This document shows positions 52,056 through 61,600 of a stretch of DNA of 64,000 nt, piece by piece. The notes beneath the pieces are model-generated. The model ran no database searches, was not told where the DNA came from, and worked only from the letters and a program-made list of their open reading frames with translations. The DNA lies in assembly GCA_045605025.1 (NCBI GenBank), contig JAZUPE010000017.1, positions 15,534-79,533 on the forward strand. The letters run 5' to 3'. Each line of letters opens with the position of its first letter. Within the stretch, counting starts at the first letter, position 1. The translations under genes were made by a program, and so were the position numbers. The stretch comes from SIG598 sp045605025. GTDB lineage: Bacteria > Bacillota > Clostridia > Oscillospirales > Acutalibacteraceae.

Positions 52056-54068
52056 ATGGATTTCAAGCTTCATTCTGAATACAATATGACCGGAGATCAG
52101 CCCGAGGCGGTCCGACGGCTTGTGGACGGTCTCCGGCGCGGCGACCGCGCACAGTCACTGCTGGGTGTCACCGGCAGCGGCAAGACATTCACCATGGCGA
52201 ACGTCATCGCGCAGGTTAATCGCCCCACGCTGGTGCTTTCGCACAACAAGGTGCTGGCGGCACAGCTGTGCAACGAGTTCCGCGAGTTCTTTCCGGAGAA
52301 CGCCGTGGAGTTTTTCGTCAGCTACTACGATTATTATCAGCCGGAATCCTACATTCCCACCACTGATACCTATATTGAAAAGGACAGCTCGGTCAACGAC
52401 GAGATAGACAAGCTGCGCCATTCGGCAACGGCATCTTTGTCCGAGCGCGACGATGTCATCATCGTATCCAGCGTATCCTGTATTTACACGCTGGGCGATC
52501 CCATCGACTACCGCGAGATGATTCTTTCCTTGCGTCAGGGCATGATAAAACCCAGGGACGAGGTGCTGCAGAAACTGATCCAGCTGCGCTACGAGCGCAA
52601 CGATGTCAGCTTTGTGCGCAATAAGTTCCGTGTGCGCGGTGATGTTGTGGAGATATTCCCGGCATACTCCAGCGACACAGCGTTCCGGGTGGAATTCTTC
52701 GGTGACGAGATCGACCGCATTACCGAGATCAACGTGCTAACAGGCGAACTCAAGGCGGTCATCAGCCATGTTGCCATATACCCTGCTTCGCATTACATCG
52801 TTCCGCCGGACAAGATGCAGCTGGCGCTTAAGAACATCGAGGACGAGATGCGGGAGCGCGTAAAGTGGTTCAAGGAGAACGACAAGCTCATCGAAGCCCA
52901 GCGCATCGAGCAGCGCACCATGTATGACATTGAGATGATGCAGGAGATAGGTTTCTGCCCCGGCATCGAGAACTATTCAAGGGTGATCTCCGGAAGACCG
53001 GCGGGCAGCATGCCCTTTACGCTGCTGGATTATTTCCCTGAGGACTTCCTGCTCATCATTGACGAATCCCATGTCACCATTCCCCAGGTGAGAGCTATGC
53101 AGGCAGGCGACAGGGCGCGCAAGAAGAATCTGGTGGATTTCGGATTCCGTCTGCCCTCGGCGTACGACAACCGCCCGCTGACCTTTGACGAATTCGACGG
53201 CAAGATCAATCAGGTGGTCTATGTCAGCGCGACGCCCGCGCAGTATGAGCGCGACCAGAGCAGCCAGATCGTGGAACAGGTTATCCGTCCTACCGGACTG
53301 CTGGATCCGGAGATCTCAGTCCGACCAGTTGAGGGACAGATCGACGACCTTGTCTCTGAGATCAACAAGACCACTGATGCCGGCGGCAGAACGCTCATTA
53401 CCACCCTGACCAAGAAGATGGCGGAGGATCTTTCCGCCTACCTTGAGTCGCTGGGCATAAAGGTGCGCTATATCCACCACGCCATCGACACCGTGGAGCG
53501 TATGGAGATCGTGCGCGATATCCGCATGGGTGTCTATGACGTGCTGGTGGGCATCAATCTGCTGCGCGAGGGTCTTGATATGCCGGAGGTATCTCTTGTC
53601 GCCATTCTTGACGCCGACAAGCAGGGCTTCCTGCGCAACACCACTTCGCTCATTCAGACCATCGGACGCGCGGCGCGCAACGTGAATGGTCGGGTAATCA
53701 TGTATGCCGATCAGGTCACCGAGGCCATGGAGACGGCAATTACAGAGACCGAGCGCCGTCGTGCAGTGCAGAAGGAATATAACGAAAAGCACGGCATCAC
53801 CCCGAGAACCGTCGTCAAAAAGATGCCTCAGGTGCTGGAGATTACCGCCAAGGAGAGTGTCACCGGCAAGCAGCGCAAGCTGACCCGTGCCGAGCGCGAA
53901 AAGCTCATCAGCGACCTGACCAAGCAGATGAAGGATGCCGCGAAGCTGCTGGATTTCGAGCAGGCGGCGTATCTGCGTGACCGCATCCGTGAACTGCAGG
54001 AGGCCAATTCCGGAGGCAGTCCCGTGATGCCGAAAAAGAACACAGCAAGAAATAAGCAAGAGGAATAA
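52056..54068 (+). CDS. uvrB: Excinuclease ABC subunit UvrB
   Basis: UvrB is the damage-verification helicase of nucleotide excision repair. The 670-residue protein has the P-loop GVTGSGKT (37-44), the beta-hairpin region YYDYYQPESY, the DEAD-box-like LIIDESH, helicase motif V/VI (INLLREGLDMPEVSLV, QTIGRAARN) and the C-terminal UVR motif that binds UvrC and UvrA (LLDFEQAAYLRDRI). AGAAAGGAT precedes the ATG. It lies between radC and uvrA, four bases before the latter. uvrC is not in the window. Confidence 0.97.
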   Translation: MDFKLHSEYNMTGDQPEAVRRLVDGLRRGDRAQSLLGVTGSGKTFTMANVIAQVNRPTLVLSHNKVLAAQLCNEFREFFPENAVEFFVSYYDYYQPESYIPTTDTYIEKDSSVNDEIDKLRHSATASLSERDDVIIVSSVSCIYTLGDPIDYREMILSLRQGMIKPRDEVLQKLIQLRYERNDVSFVRNKFRVRGDVVEIFPAYSSDTAFRVEFFGDEIDRITEINVLTGELKAVISHVAIYPASHYIVPPDKMQLALKNIEDEMRERVKWFKENDKLIEAQRIEQRTMYDIEMMQEIGFCPGIENYSRVISGRPAGSMPFTLLDYFPEDFLLIIDESHVTIPQVRAMQAGDRARKKNLVDFGFRLPSAYDNRPLTFDEFDGKINQVVYVSATPAQYERDQSSQIVEQVIRPTGLLDPEISVRPVEGQIDDLVSEINKTTDAGGRTLITTLTKKMAEDLSAYLESLGIKVRYIHHAIDTVERMEIVRDIRMGVYDVLVGINLLREGLDMPEVSLVAILDADKQGFLRNTTSLIQTIGRAARNVNGRVIMYADQVTEAMETAITETERRRAVQKEYNEKHGITPRTVVKKMPQVLEITAKESVTGKQRKLTRAEREKLISDLTKQMKDAAKLLDFEQAAYLRDRIRELQEANSGGSPVMPKKNTARNKQEE

Positions 54069-54072
54069 ATAT

Positions 54073-56895
54073 ATGTCATCCAAAAGCATTTTCATAAAAG
54101 GCGCACGAGTGAACAATCTGCAGAACGTGGACGTGGAGCTGCCCAGGGACAAGCTGACGGTGTTCAGCGGTCTTTCCGGCTCGGGCAAGTCCTCTCTTGC
54201 CTTCGACACCCTCTACGCTGAGGGTCAGCGCAGGTACGTTGAGTCCCTTTCATCCTACGCCAGAATGTTCCTCGGTCAGATGGAAAAGCCCGATGTTGAT
54301 TACATCGAAGGGCTTTCTCCTGCCATCTCCATCGACCAGAAAACCACCTCAAAGAATCCCCGTTCCACGGTGGGCACGGTCACCGAGATATACGACTATC
54401 TCCGACTGCTGTACGCCCGCGTGGGTGTGCCCCACTGTCCGGTGTGCGGACAGAAGATCGAGCAGCAGAGCATCGACCAGATTGTCGATCAGGTCATGGA
54501 GCTGCCTGAAGGCACCCGGTTTCTGGTGCTTGCGCCTGTGGTGCGCGGCAAAAAGGGTACCCAGCAGAAGGAATTCGAGGCGGCGCGCAAGTCCGGCTTT
54601 GCCCGAGTGAGGGTGGACGGCAATGTCTACGACCTTTCCGAGGAGATCAAGCTGGACAAGAACATCAAGCACACGGTGGAGATCGTGGTTGACCGCCTTG
54701 TTGCCCGCGAGGAGATGCGCACCCGCCTGACCGATTCCATCGAGACTGCCTCAGGTATCGCCGCCGGACTGACGGTCATCAGCGTGGTGAACGGCGAGGA
54801 TATCACCTTCTCCCAGAATTACGCCTGCCCCGAGCATGGTGTCAGTCTGGAGGAACTGGCTCCCAGAATGTTCTCCTTCAACAACCCCTTCGGAGCCTGC
54901 CCCAAGTGCTCCGGTCTGGGTATCTTCATGCGCCTTGACCCCGATCTGCTCATTCCCGATATGAGCCTGTCCATCAACAGCGGCGCGATAAAGGCTCCCG
55001 GCTGGACCAACAGCGATGATAATTCCATCGCCAGAATGTACCTGCGTGCCGTTGCTGAGCATTACGGATTTACCCTTGATACACCGATGAGCGAGCTTTC
55101 TGATGAAGCGTTTGACGTGCTTCTCTACGGTTCCAAGGGGGTCAAACTCAGCTGCACACGCTCCGACAGTTACGGCAAGCGATCCTTCAGCAGTGAGTTC
55201 GAAGGAATAATCAAAAATCTCGACCGCCGCTACCGCGAAACAACAAGCTCGTGGATGAAAGGCGAGATAGAGGCATACATGAGCGGTGTTCCCTGCGAGG
55301 AGTGCCACGGTCAGCGTCTGAGAAAAGAAGCGCTGGCGGTCACGGTGGGGGAGAAGAGCATCGCCGCTCTCACTGACCTTTCGGTCAACGACACCCTTGA
55401 CTTTATTGACGGGCTGGAACTGTCCGGTCGTGACAACCTCATTGCCAGACCCATATTGAAAGAAATCTGCAGCCGTCTGGGGTTCCTGCGCAGCGTGGGA
55501 CTGGATTACCTCACGCTTTCCCGTGCATCGGGTACTCTTTCCGGCGGCGAAAGCCAGCGTATCCGTCTCGCCACCCAGATCGGTTCCTGCCTTATGGGTG
55601 TGCTGTATATCCTCGACGAGCCCAGCATCGGTCTGCATCAGCGGGACAACGACAAGCTGCTGGATACCCTGCGTCATCTGCGTGATCTTGGAAACACGCT
55701 GGTGGTCGTTGAGCACGACGAGGATACCATCCGTGCCGCTGACCATGTGGTCGAGGTGGGACCCGGTGCCGGTATCCACGGCGGACAGATCGTCTATTCC
55801 GGTGATGTGGAAGGACTGATGAAGTGCGAAAATTCAGTCACCGGTCAGTTCCTTTCCGGCAAGCGCGTTATCCCTGTGCCTGCCGAGCGCCGCAAGGGTA
55901 CGGGCAAGGTGCTTACAATCCGCGGCGCCCGTGAGAACAACCTGAAGAATATCGACGTATCCATTCCTCTGGGGACGCTGACCTGCATCACCGGCGTATC
56001 CGGTTCAGGCAAATCGTCGCTCATTAACGAGATCCTGTACAAGAGCCTTGCCTCAAAGCTCAACCGCGCCAAGTGTCACTCCGGTGACCATGACGGCATC
56101 GACGGCGTTGAGTTCCTTGATAAGATCGTGGATATCGATCAGACTCCCATCGGACGCACTCCGCGCTCCAATCCCGCCACCTATACCGGCATGTTCACCG
56201 ACATCCGTCAGCTTTACGCCCAGACCCCCGACGCGAAAATGCGCGGCTACGATCAGGGAAGATTCACCTTCAACAAGAAGGGCGGACGCTGCGAGGCGTG
56301 CGAAGGCGACGGTATTGTCAAGATCGAAATGCACTTCCTGCCGGATATCTACGTCCCCTGCGAAGTGTGCAAGGGCAGGCGCTACAACCGCGAAACACTG
56401 GAGGTCAAGTACAAGGGCAAGGATATCAACGATGTCCTTGAGATGACGGTGGAGGAAGCTCTGGGGTTCTTTGCCAATCATCCTAAGATCGCAAAGAAGA
56501 TACAGACTCTCTACGACGCGGGACTTGGCTATGTCAAGCTGGGACAGCCGGCGACCACTCTCTCCGGCGGTGAGGCGCAGCGCGTCAAGCTGGCTACAGA
56601 GCTTGCCAAACGCGCCACGGGACGCACCATCTTCGTGCTGGACGAGCCGACCACCGGCCTGCACACAGCAGACGTTCAGCGGCTCATCGAAATGCTGCAG
56701 CGTCTGGTGGGTGACGGCAACACCGTTGTGGTCATCGAGCACAACCTTGAGCTCATCAAGACTGCCGACCATATCATCGACCTCGGTCCCGAGGGCGGTG
56801 ACAGGGGCGGCACCGTTGTGGTCAGCGGCACGCCTGAGGAGGTTGCCGCCTGCGAGGAATCCTATACCGGACAATATCTCAGAAAACTGCTGTAA
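54073..56895 (+). CDS. uvrA: Excinuclease ABC subunit UvrA
   Basis: UvrA recognises bulky DNA lesions and loads UvrB. The 940-residue protein contains two ABC ATPase modules (Walker A GLSGSGKS at 33-40 and GVSGSGKSS in the second half; signatures LSGGESQRIRLA and LSGGEAQRVKLA). Zinc-binding cysteines lie in CPVCGQKI, CPEHG with CPKCSGLG, and CEACEGDG with CEVCKGRRY. The length and motif order are normal. It starts four bases after uvrB with AAGAGGAA upstream and ends the repair operon. Confidence 0.97.
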   Translation: MSSKSIFIKGARVNNLQNVDVELPRDKLTVFSGLSGSGKSSLAFDTLYAEGQRRYVESLSSYARMFLGQMEKPDVDYIEGLSPAISIDQKTTSKNPRSTVGTVTEIYDYLRLLYARVGVPHCPVCGQKIEQQSIDQIVDQVMELPEGTRFLVLAPVVRGKKGTQQKEFEAARKSGFARVRVDGNVYDLSEEIKLDKNIKHTVEIVVDRLVAREEMRTRLTDSIETASGIAAGLTVISVVNGEDITFSQNYACPEHGVSLEELAPRMFSFNNPFGACPKCSGLGIFMRLDPDLLIPDMSLSINSGAIKAPGWTNSDDNSIARMYLRAVAEHYGFTLDTPMSELSDEAFDVLLYGSKGVKLSCTRSDSYGKRSFSSEFEGIIKNLDRRYRETTSSWMKGEIEAYMSGVPCEECHGQRLRKEALAVTVGEKSIAALTDLSVNDTLDFIDGLELSGRDNLIARPILKEICSRLGFLRSVGLDYLTLSRASGTLSGGESQRIRLATQIGSCLMGVLYILDEPSIGLHQRDNDKLLDTLRHLRDLGNTLVVVEHDEDTIRAADHVVEVGPGAGIHGGQIVYSGDVEGLMKCENSVTGQFLSGKRVIPVPAERRKGTGKVLTIRGARENNLKNIDVSIPLGTLTCITGVSGSGKSSLINEILYKSLASKLNRAKCHSGDHDGIDGVEFLDKIVDIDQTPIGRTPRSNPATYTGMFTDIRQLYAQTPDAKMRGYDQGRFTFNKKGGRCEACEGDGIVKIEMHFLPDIYVPCEVCKGRRYNRETLEVKYKGKDINDVLEMTVEEALGFFANHPKIAKKIQTLYDAGLGYVKLGQPATTLSGGEAQRVKLATELAKRATGRTIFVLDEPTTGLHTADVQRLIEMLQRLVGDGNTVVVIEHNLELIKTADHIIDLGPEGGDRGGTVVVSGTPEEVAACEESYTGQYLRKLL

Positions 56896-56952
56896 GTGAC
56901 TGCGAAAAGGGTAATACTTCCCGTTTTGGCACCTAATGTTTACAGAAAGTTC

Positions 56953-56981
56953 ATAAATTTACCGGCGGGATATTCTATAAT
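56953..56981 (+). promoter_or_regulatory. Weak promoter of the DUF5685 gene
   Basis: A perfect TATAAT lies about 37 bases before the start, but the -35 position (ATAAAT) is poor. Confidence 0.4.
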
Positions 56982-57017
56982 ATTATCTTGAGTAATAAGA
57001 TGCGCGGGGGTAGCACA

Positions 57018-57923
57018 ATGTTTGGATATGTTCGCATTTTCAAGCCCCAGATGCGTATCTGTGAGTATGAGCAGTACAAGGCTGTCTACTGCACGCTGTG
57101 CAAGGAGCTGGGCAGAGAATATGGTCTGCTGTCCCGTATGCTGCTCAACTACGATTTTACTTTTGTGGCGCTACTTTACATGGCGCTGCACAAGCAGCCG
57201 CCCTGCGTGGAGCGGAAGTGCTGCGTGTTCAATCCGCTGAAAAAATGCAGCTACTGCACAGCGGAGGACAGGGAAGGCTTCAAGCTGACCTGCGCCATGA
57301 CCGCGGAGATGTTCTACCACAAACTCAGCGATAATGTTGCCGACAGCGGCTGGTTTGCCTCACTTGGCTGGAGACTGCTGCGGCTGACCGCTGCGCCGCT
57401 GCGCCGCAAGGCGAAAAAGCGTTATCCCGAAATGGACGCGCTGGTGGCGAAATGCATGACCGATCAGGCTGCCGCGGAAAAGGCAGAGGACTGTTCCATC
57501 GATTCTGCCGCCGAACCCAGCGCAAGGCTGATATCTGAGCTTGCCCAGATGGTGGCCGCCAGCGAAACCGACCGGCGGGTGCTTAAGGATTTCGGGTATT
57601 TCTTCGGTCGGTGGATCTATCTCATCGATGCCTTTGACGACATGGCGGATGACGTAAAGAAAAAGAATTTCAATCCCTTTGCCGCGCGCTTCGGGCTGAG
57701 CAGGGAGGATATTGAAAACAACACCCCGCTGTGGGCCGAGGCAAGGCTCTACGCCAACGAGTGTCTCAACATGACCGTGGCGCGGGCGCTGACAGCGTTT
57801 GAACTGCTGGACACCGGCGTGTACGCGCCGATATTTGAAAATATTCTGTGGCTTGGGCTGGGCGAGTCCCAGCGCAGGGCATTAAACGAGAAGGAGCTGC
57901 AGCTTAATGAACAATCCATATGA
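57018..57923 (+). CDS. DUF5685 family protein
   Basis: The 301-residue protein begins MFGYVRIFKPQMRICEYEQY and has cysteine clusters in its first 95 residues (CTLCKELGREYG, CVERKCC, KKCSYC). A helical body follows, with an acidic LIDAFDDMADD near residue 210 that resembles the DDxxD metal site of isoprenyl synthases. The family DUF5685 has no assigned function. GGGGG lies upstream of the ATG. Its end overlaps the J-domain gene by 17 bases, so the two are coupled, an arrangement that repeats in Clostridia and points to a shared role. A metal- or cluster-binding role is inference. Confidence 0.85.
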   Translation: MFGYVRIFKPQMRICEYEQYKAVYCTLCKELGREYGLLSRMLLNYDFTFVALLYMALHKQPPCVERKCCVFNPLKKCSYCTAEDREGFKLTCAMTAEMFYHKLSDNVADSGWFASLGWRLLRLTAAPLRRKAKKRYPEMDALVAKCMTDQAAAEKAEDCSIDSAAEPSARLISELAQMVAASETDRRVLKDFGYFFGRWIYLIDAFDDMADDVKKKNFNPFAARFGLSREDIENNTPLWAEARLYANECLNMTVARALTAFELLDTGVYAPIFENILWLGLGESQRRALNEKELQLNEQSI

Positions 57924-58683
57924 TGTTCTGGGCGTTCCCCGCACCGCGTCTGACGCGGATGTAAAGAGTGCGTATCGCGCGCTGGCAAAGAAGTATCATC
58001 CCGACAACTACAGCAACGCACCCGACATCGCTGACGTTGCCGCGGACAAAATGCGCGAAGTCAACGAAGCATACAACACCATAATGAAAGAGCGCAAGAA
58101 CGGCGGCAGTTCCTCTGCCGGTGCCGGTTCTTCCTCTGCAAATACCGGATCCTCTGCAGGTGCTTCACAGAGCGGTTCCAAGCCCGGCTGGGGCTGGAAC
58201 GGCTGGGGCGCGGGCAAGCAGCAGACCGGAAACGCCGGCGCGGGCACCAGTGCAAACGCCGGAGCAGGCGCTGCGTATTCTTCCGCCAACGCCGGAAGAT
58301 ACAGCACAACCTCTGACTTCACCAACGTGCGCGGACTTATCATGGCCGGCAGATACGATGACGCTGACGAGGTCCTCAACATGGTTTCCGCCGAGCGCCG
58401 CAGCGCCGAGTGGTATTTCCTCAAGGGTACTGTTCTGTACAGCAGAGGCTGGCTGGAGCAGTCTTTCACCTATCTGCAGACCGCAGTGAATATGGATCCC
58501 AACAACAATGAATACCGTGCCGCATATAATCAGGCTTCCAATATGCGCGGCGGCGGTGCCGGCGGATACAAGGTCAGCGGTAAGGAAGGCGTAGGCTGCA
58601 ATATCTGCTCTTCCTGCTGCAGCTTCATGTGTGCCGACCAGTGCTGCGAGTGCTGCGGCGGCGACCTTATCACCTGCTGCTAA
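57907..58683 (+). CDS. J-domain protein with cysteine-rich tail
   Basis: The 258-residue protein starts with a J domain (residues 3-60; HPD at 31-33 in KKYHPDNY), so it should stimulate a DnaK-type chaperone. A Gly/Ser/Ala-rich linker of about 70 residues follows, then TPR-like helices (about 135-215). The tail has eleven cysteines in 28 residues (CNICSSCCSFM, then CCECC and a final CC). The zinc-finger and client domains of true DnaJ are absent. The tail could bind zinc or a cluster. It overlaps the DUF5685 gene. Confidence 0.9.
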   Translation: MNNPYDVLGVPRTASDADVKSAYRALAKKYHPDNYSNAPDIADVAADKMREVNEAYNTIMKERKNGGSSSAGAGSSSANTGSSAGASQSGSKPGWGWNGWGAGKQQTGNAGAGTSANAGAGAAYSSANAGRYSTTSDFTNVRGLIMAGRYDDADEVLNMVSAERRSAEWYFLKGTVLYSRGWLEQSFTYLQTAVNMDPNNNEYRAAYNQASNMRGGGAGGYKVSGKEGVGCNICSSCCSFMCADQCCECCGGDLITCC

Positions 58684-59223
58684 ATGAGAAAACAGACAAT
58701 CCGCGTGGCGCTGTGCGGTGTTCTCAGCGGCCTTTCGGTCGTTATTATGGCAGCGTCCATAGTGGATCCCGCGCTCAGCTACTGTATTCCAATGGTTGCC
58801 GGAGCTTTGCTGCTGGTGCCGTCCATTGAGTTCGGAACCGGAGCGGCGATGATGGCTTACGCGGCGGTCAGCTTTATTTCCATGATGCTGCTGCCGTCCA
58901 AGGAATCACCGCTGATGTATGTGTTTCTGTTCGGACTTTATCCGGTAATCAAGAAGTATTTTGAGCGCATTCAAAGGCGTTTGCCGGAATATCTGGCAAA
59001 ATTTGCCTACTTCAACATAGCTGCCGCGGCGGCTGTGTCCATTGCCACCTTTGTGCTTGGAATCCCGCTGGATGACGGCACTCTGGGAAAATGGGCGGTT
59101 CCTCTGATGCTGCTGTTCGGAAACGCTGCCTTCGCGCTGTATGACTATACGCTGACCCTGGCGGTCACATTATACGTGCGCAGGCTGCAGCCACAGCTGC
59201 GTAAAGCGCTCCACATAAAATAA
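58684..59223 (+). CDS. Integral membrane protein, unknown function
   Basis: The 179-residue protein has about five membrane helices and an arrangement like the substrate-binding (S) components of ECF transporters or DUF2232-type proteins: RVALCGVLSGLSVVIM at the start and a basic end. Such S components bind vitamins or metals and use a shared energising module. No ligand motif is recognisable. Its ATG follows the J-domain stop directly (TAAATG), so the three genes form one operon, closed by a terminator. Confidence 0.75.
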   Translation: MRKQTIRVALCGVLSGLSVVIMAASIVDPALSYCIPMVAGALLLVPSIEFGTGAAMMAYAAVSFISMMLLPSKESPLMYVFLFGLYPVIKKYFERIQRRLPEYLAKFAYFNIAAAAAVSIATFVLGIPLDDGTLGKWAVPLMLLFGNAAFALYDYTLTLAVTLYVRRLQPQLRKALHIK

Positions 59224-59228
59224 GCCAA

Positions 59229-59255
59229 AAAAACCGGCGTCACTGCCGGTTTTTT
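59229..59255. terminator. Intrinsic terminator
   Basis: AAAACCGGC / GCCGGTTTT with flanking A and T runs follows the membrane protein gene. Confidence 0.9.
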
Positions 59256-59343
59256 CTCTTGAGCCTGAGTGCAGGCGGTATTGAAATGACGACCGTAATC
59301 AACTATGATATACTGTGATATCTGTCAGAAAGTGAAATAGTAT

Positions 59344-60570
59344 ATGGATATAATCATAATCGGCGCGGGCCCTGCCGGCATGATGGCGGCGATAAGCGCT
59401 GCTTCAGCCGGAGCGAAGGTTACTCTGCTTGAAAAGAACCGTCGTCAGGGACGCAAGCTGATGATAACCGGTAAGGGCCGGTGCAATATCACAAATAATT
59501 GTGACACTGCCAAGCTGATCGAGAATACCGCGGTCAATCCCCGGTTTCTTTACAGTGCTTTTTCAAAGTTCGGCACTCAGGATACCATGGATTTCTTTGA
59601 AAAGCAGGGTGTCCCGCTCAAGACCGAGCGGGGGGGCAGGGTCTTTCCCGTGTCCGACAAGGCTATGGACATAAATGACGCGCTGGTTGGCTGCTGCCGT
59701 AAAAAAGGTGTTCGCTACGTTGGCGAATGTACCGTTGAAAGTCTGATTGTTGAGGATGACAGGGTGACCGGTGTTGTGGCTGACGGAAAGGAATGGCGGT
59801 GCGACGCGTGCGTTATTGCCACCGGCGGCTGCTCCTATCCGCTGACCGGCTCTACCGGTGATGGTTACCGTCTTGCTCAGCAGGCGGGGCACACCATAAT
59901 AGAGCCCAAACCCTCCCTCGTGCCGCTGGTAACGGTGGAGAGCGACTGCGGTAGAATGCAGGGGCTCGCACTCAAAAACGTAGCCATAACCGTACATAAT
60001 CCGAAGGGAAAAAAGGTTTACACCGACTTCGGAGAACTGCTGTTTACCCACTTCGGTTTATCCGGACCGGTGATACTAAGCGCAAGTTCCCACATGAAGT
60101 CAGCTGCGGGGCACACGGTCACCATCGACCTCAAGCCGGCGCTGACACCGGAGCAGCTGGACGCGCGCATACTGCGTGATTTCTCGCAGAATCTTAACCG
60201 CGATCTGCACAATGCCATGGGCGGACTGCTGCCGTCGAGTATGGTTCCGGTAATCATTGAGCGCACGGGTATATCCGGTGATACCAAGGTGAATTCCATT
60301 TCCCGCGAACAAAGGGCAATGCTGGTGTCTCTGCTGAAAGGGTACAGGCTGACCGTCAAGGAGTTCCGACCGGTGGAGGAGGCTATCGTTACTTCCGGAG
60401 GTGTGAAGGTGTCTGAAATCGATCCGGGAACCATGGCTTCAAAAAAGGTGAGCGGACTGTACTTTGCCGGAGAGGTCATCGACGTGGACGCGCACACCGG
60501 AGGTTTCAATCTGCAGATTGCCCTTTCCACCGGACACTGTGCCGGCTGCTCGGCGGCAAACAGAGAATAA
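59344..60570 (+). CDS. BaiN/HI0933-type FAD-dependent oxidoreductase
   Basis: The 408-residue protein has the N-terminal FAD-binding fold (IIGAGPAGMMAAISAASAGA), KLMITGKGRCNITN typical of the HI0933 family, ATGGCSYPLTGSTGDG in the middle and the C-terminal FAD loop GEVIDVDAHTGGFNLQ. BaiN, a relative, has been implicated in bile-acid dehydroxylation, but most members have no known substrate, so that name is only a family label. It lies just upstream of the small membrane protein and the cmk cluster, as in many Clostridia. Confidence 0.92.
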   Translation: MDIIIIGAGPAGMMAAISAASAGAKVTLLEKNRRQGRKLMITGKGRCNITNNCDTAKLIENTAVNPRFLYSAFSKFGTQDTMDFFEKQGVPLKTERGGRVFPVSDKAMDINDALVGCCRKKGVRYVGECTVESLIVEDDRVTGVVADGKEWRCDACVIATGGCSYPLTGSTGDGYRLAQQAGHTIIEPKPSLVPLVTVESDCGRMQGLALKNVAITVHNPKGKKVYTDFGELLFTHFGLSGPVILSASSHMKSAAGHTVTIDLKPALTPEQLDARILRDFSQNLNRDLHNAMGGLLPSSMVPVIIERTGISGDTKVNSISREQRAMLVSLLKGYRLTVKEFRPVEEAIVTSGGVKVSEIDPGTMASKKVSGLYFAGEVIDVDAHTGGFNLQIALSTGHCAGCSAANRE

Positions 60571-60590
60571 GGAGTACGGAGAATTAGAAA

Positions 60591-60878
60591 ATGAGAGAAA
60601 ACAATATGCCTGTTCTTACCGAACAGGAGAAGAGAAGAAGAAATCTGCTGGCTGTCGGGGTAATCGTCTGCAGCGTTGTGGCAATCGTGCTGGTGATTCT
60701 CAAGTTTGCAAAGGTTATCAGTATTGATGCGTATATGCCGGTAATGGCGCTCACTCTTGCGCTTCAGGCAGGAATGTTCTGGAATATTCGCCGCGGATTA
60801 TCCGTGTTTTTGCTGTGTGCGTCAGTGTTCAGTCTGTTGGTTTTCTGCTTTACAGCATACATTCATTTTATGAAATGA
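60591..60878 (+). CDS. Small membrane protein, 95 residues
   Basis: I do not recognise this protein. It has a charged N-terminus (LTEQEKRRRN) and three membrane helices (about 19-38, 48-64 and 70-90). GGAG lies 10 bases upstream of the ATG. The gene is between the flavoprotein and cmk on the same strand with 20-base gaps, so it is probably part of that operon. Confidence 0.75.
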   Translation: MRENNMPVLTEQEKRRRNLLAVGVIVCSVVAIVLVILKFAKVISIDAYMPVMALTLALQAGMFWNIRRGLSVFLLCASVFSLLVFCFTAYIHFMK

Positions 60879-60898
60879 TTCTTACTCGGAGGTAGTTT

Positions 60899-61573
60899 AT
60901 GCCTATCAATATAGCGATTGACGGACCTGCAGGAGCAGGAAAAAGCACACTTGCCCGTGCGGTTGCAAAGCGACTGGGATATATCTACGTGGATACCGGT
61001 GCGCTCTATCGCGCTGCCGCTCTGTTTGTGCTGGAACGCGGCATGGATATCTATGACGCTCCGACGGTCACCACGCTGGTGCCCATGATGGACATCGAGC
61101 TCAAATATGTGAACGGTGAACAGCGGGTCTATCTTTGCGGAGAGAACGTAAGCGGTGTTATCCGCTCTCCCGAGGTGTCCAAGGCGGCATCGGTTGTTTC
61201 CGCGGTTGTGGCAGTGCGGCAGTTCCTTTTTGATCTGCAGCAGGATATCGCCGAAACCGACAATGTTGTCATGGACGGCAGAGATATCGGCACGGTCGTT
61301 CTGCCGGATGCTCAGGTGAAGATCTTCCTCACCGCTTCTGCCGAGGAGCGCGCTCAGCGCCGCTACAGAGAGCTGCGCGACAAGGGCATGGACATCGACT
61401 ACAAGACGGTTCTTGAAGATGTCAACAACCGTGACTACAACGACTCCCACCGTGAAGTCGCTCCCCTCAGACCGGCAGAGGACTCGGTTATCGTTGATAC
61501 CACCGGACTTTCTCTTGCCGAATCGGAGGAGCTGCTTTATAATACCATTATCCAGCGACTGTCTGTCAGCTGA
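60899..61573 (+). CDS. cmk: Cytidylate kinase Cmk
   Basis: Cmk phosphorylates CMP and dCMP to the diphosphates in pyrimidine supply. The 224-residue protein has the P-loop DGPAGAGKST (8-17), the start MPINIAIDG, VDTGALYRA, the CMP-binding VMDGRDIGTVVLPDA, and RRYRELRDKG near the end. CGGAGG precedes the ATG. It leads into plsC and the IspH-S1 gene, the conserved cmk-plsC-ispH/S1 group of Clostridia. Confidence 0.96.
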   Translation: MPINIAIDGPAGAGKSTLARAVAKRLGYIYVDTGALYRAAALFVLERGMDIYDAPTVTTLVPMMDIELKYVNGEQRVYLCGENVSGVIRSPEVSKAASVVSAVVAVRQFLFDLQQDIAETDNVVMDGRDIGTVVLPDAQVKIFLTASAEERAQRRYRELRDKGMDIDYKTVLEDVNNRDYNDSHREVAPLRPAEDSVIVDTTGLSLAESEELLYNTIIQRLSVS

Positions 61574-61600
61574 AATCAGTGATCGGAAAGGTTATTTTTC

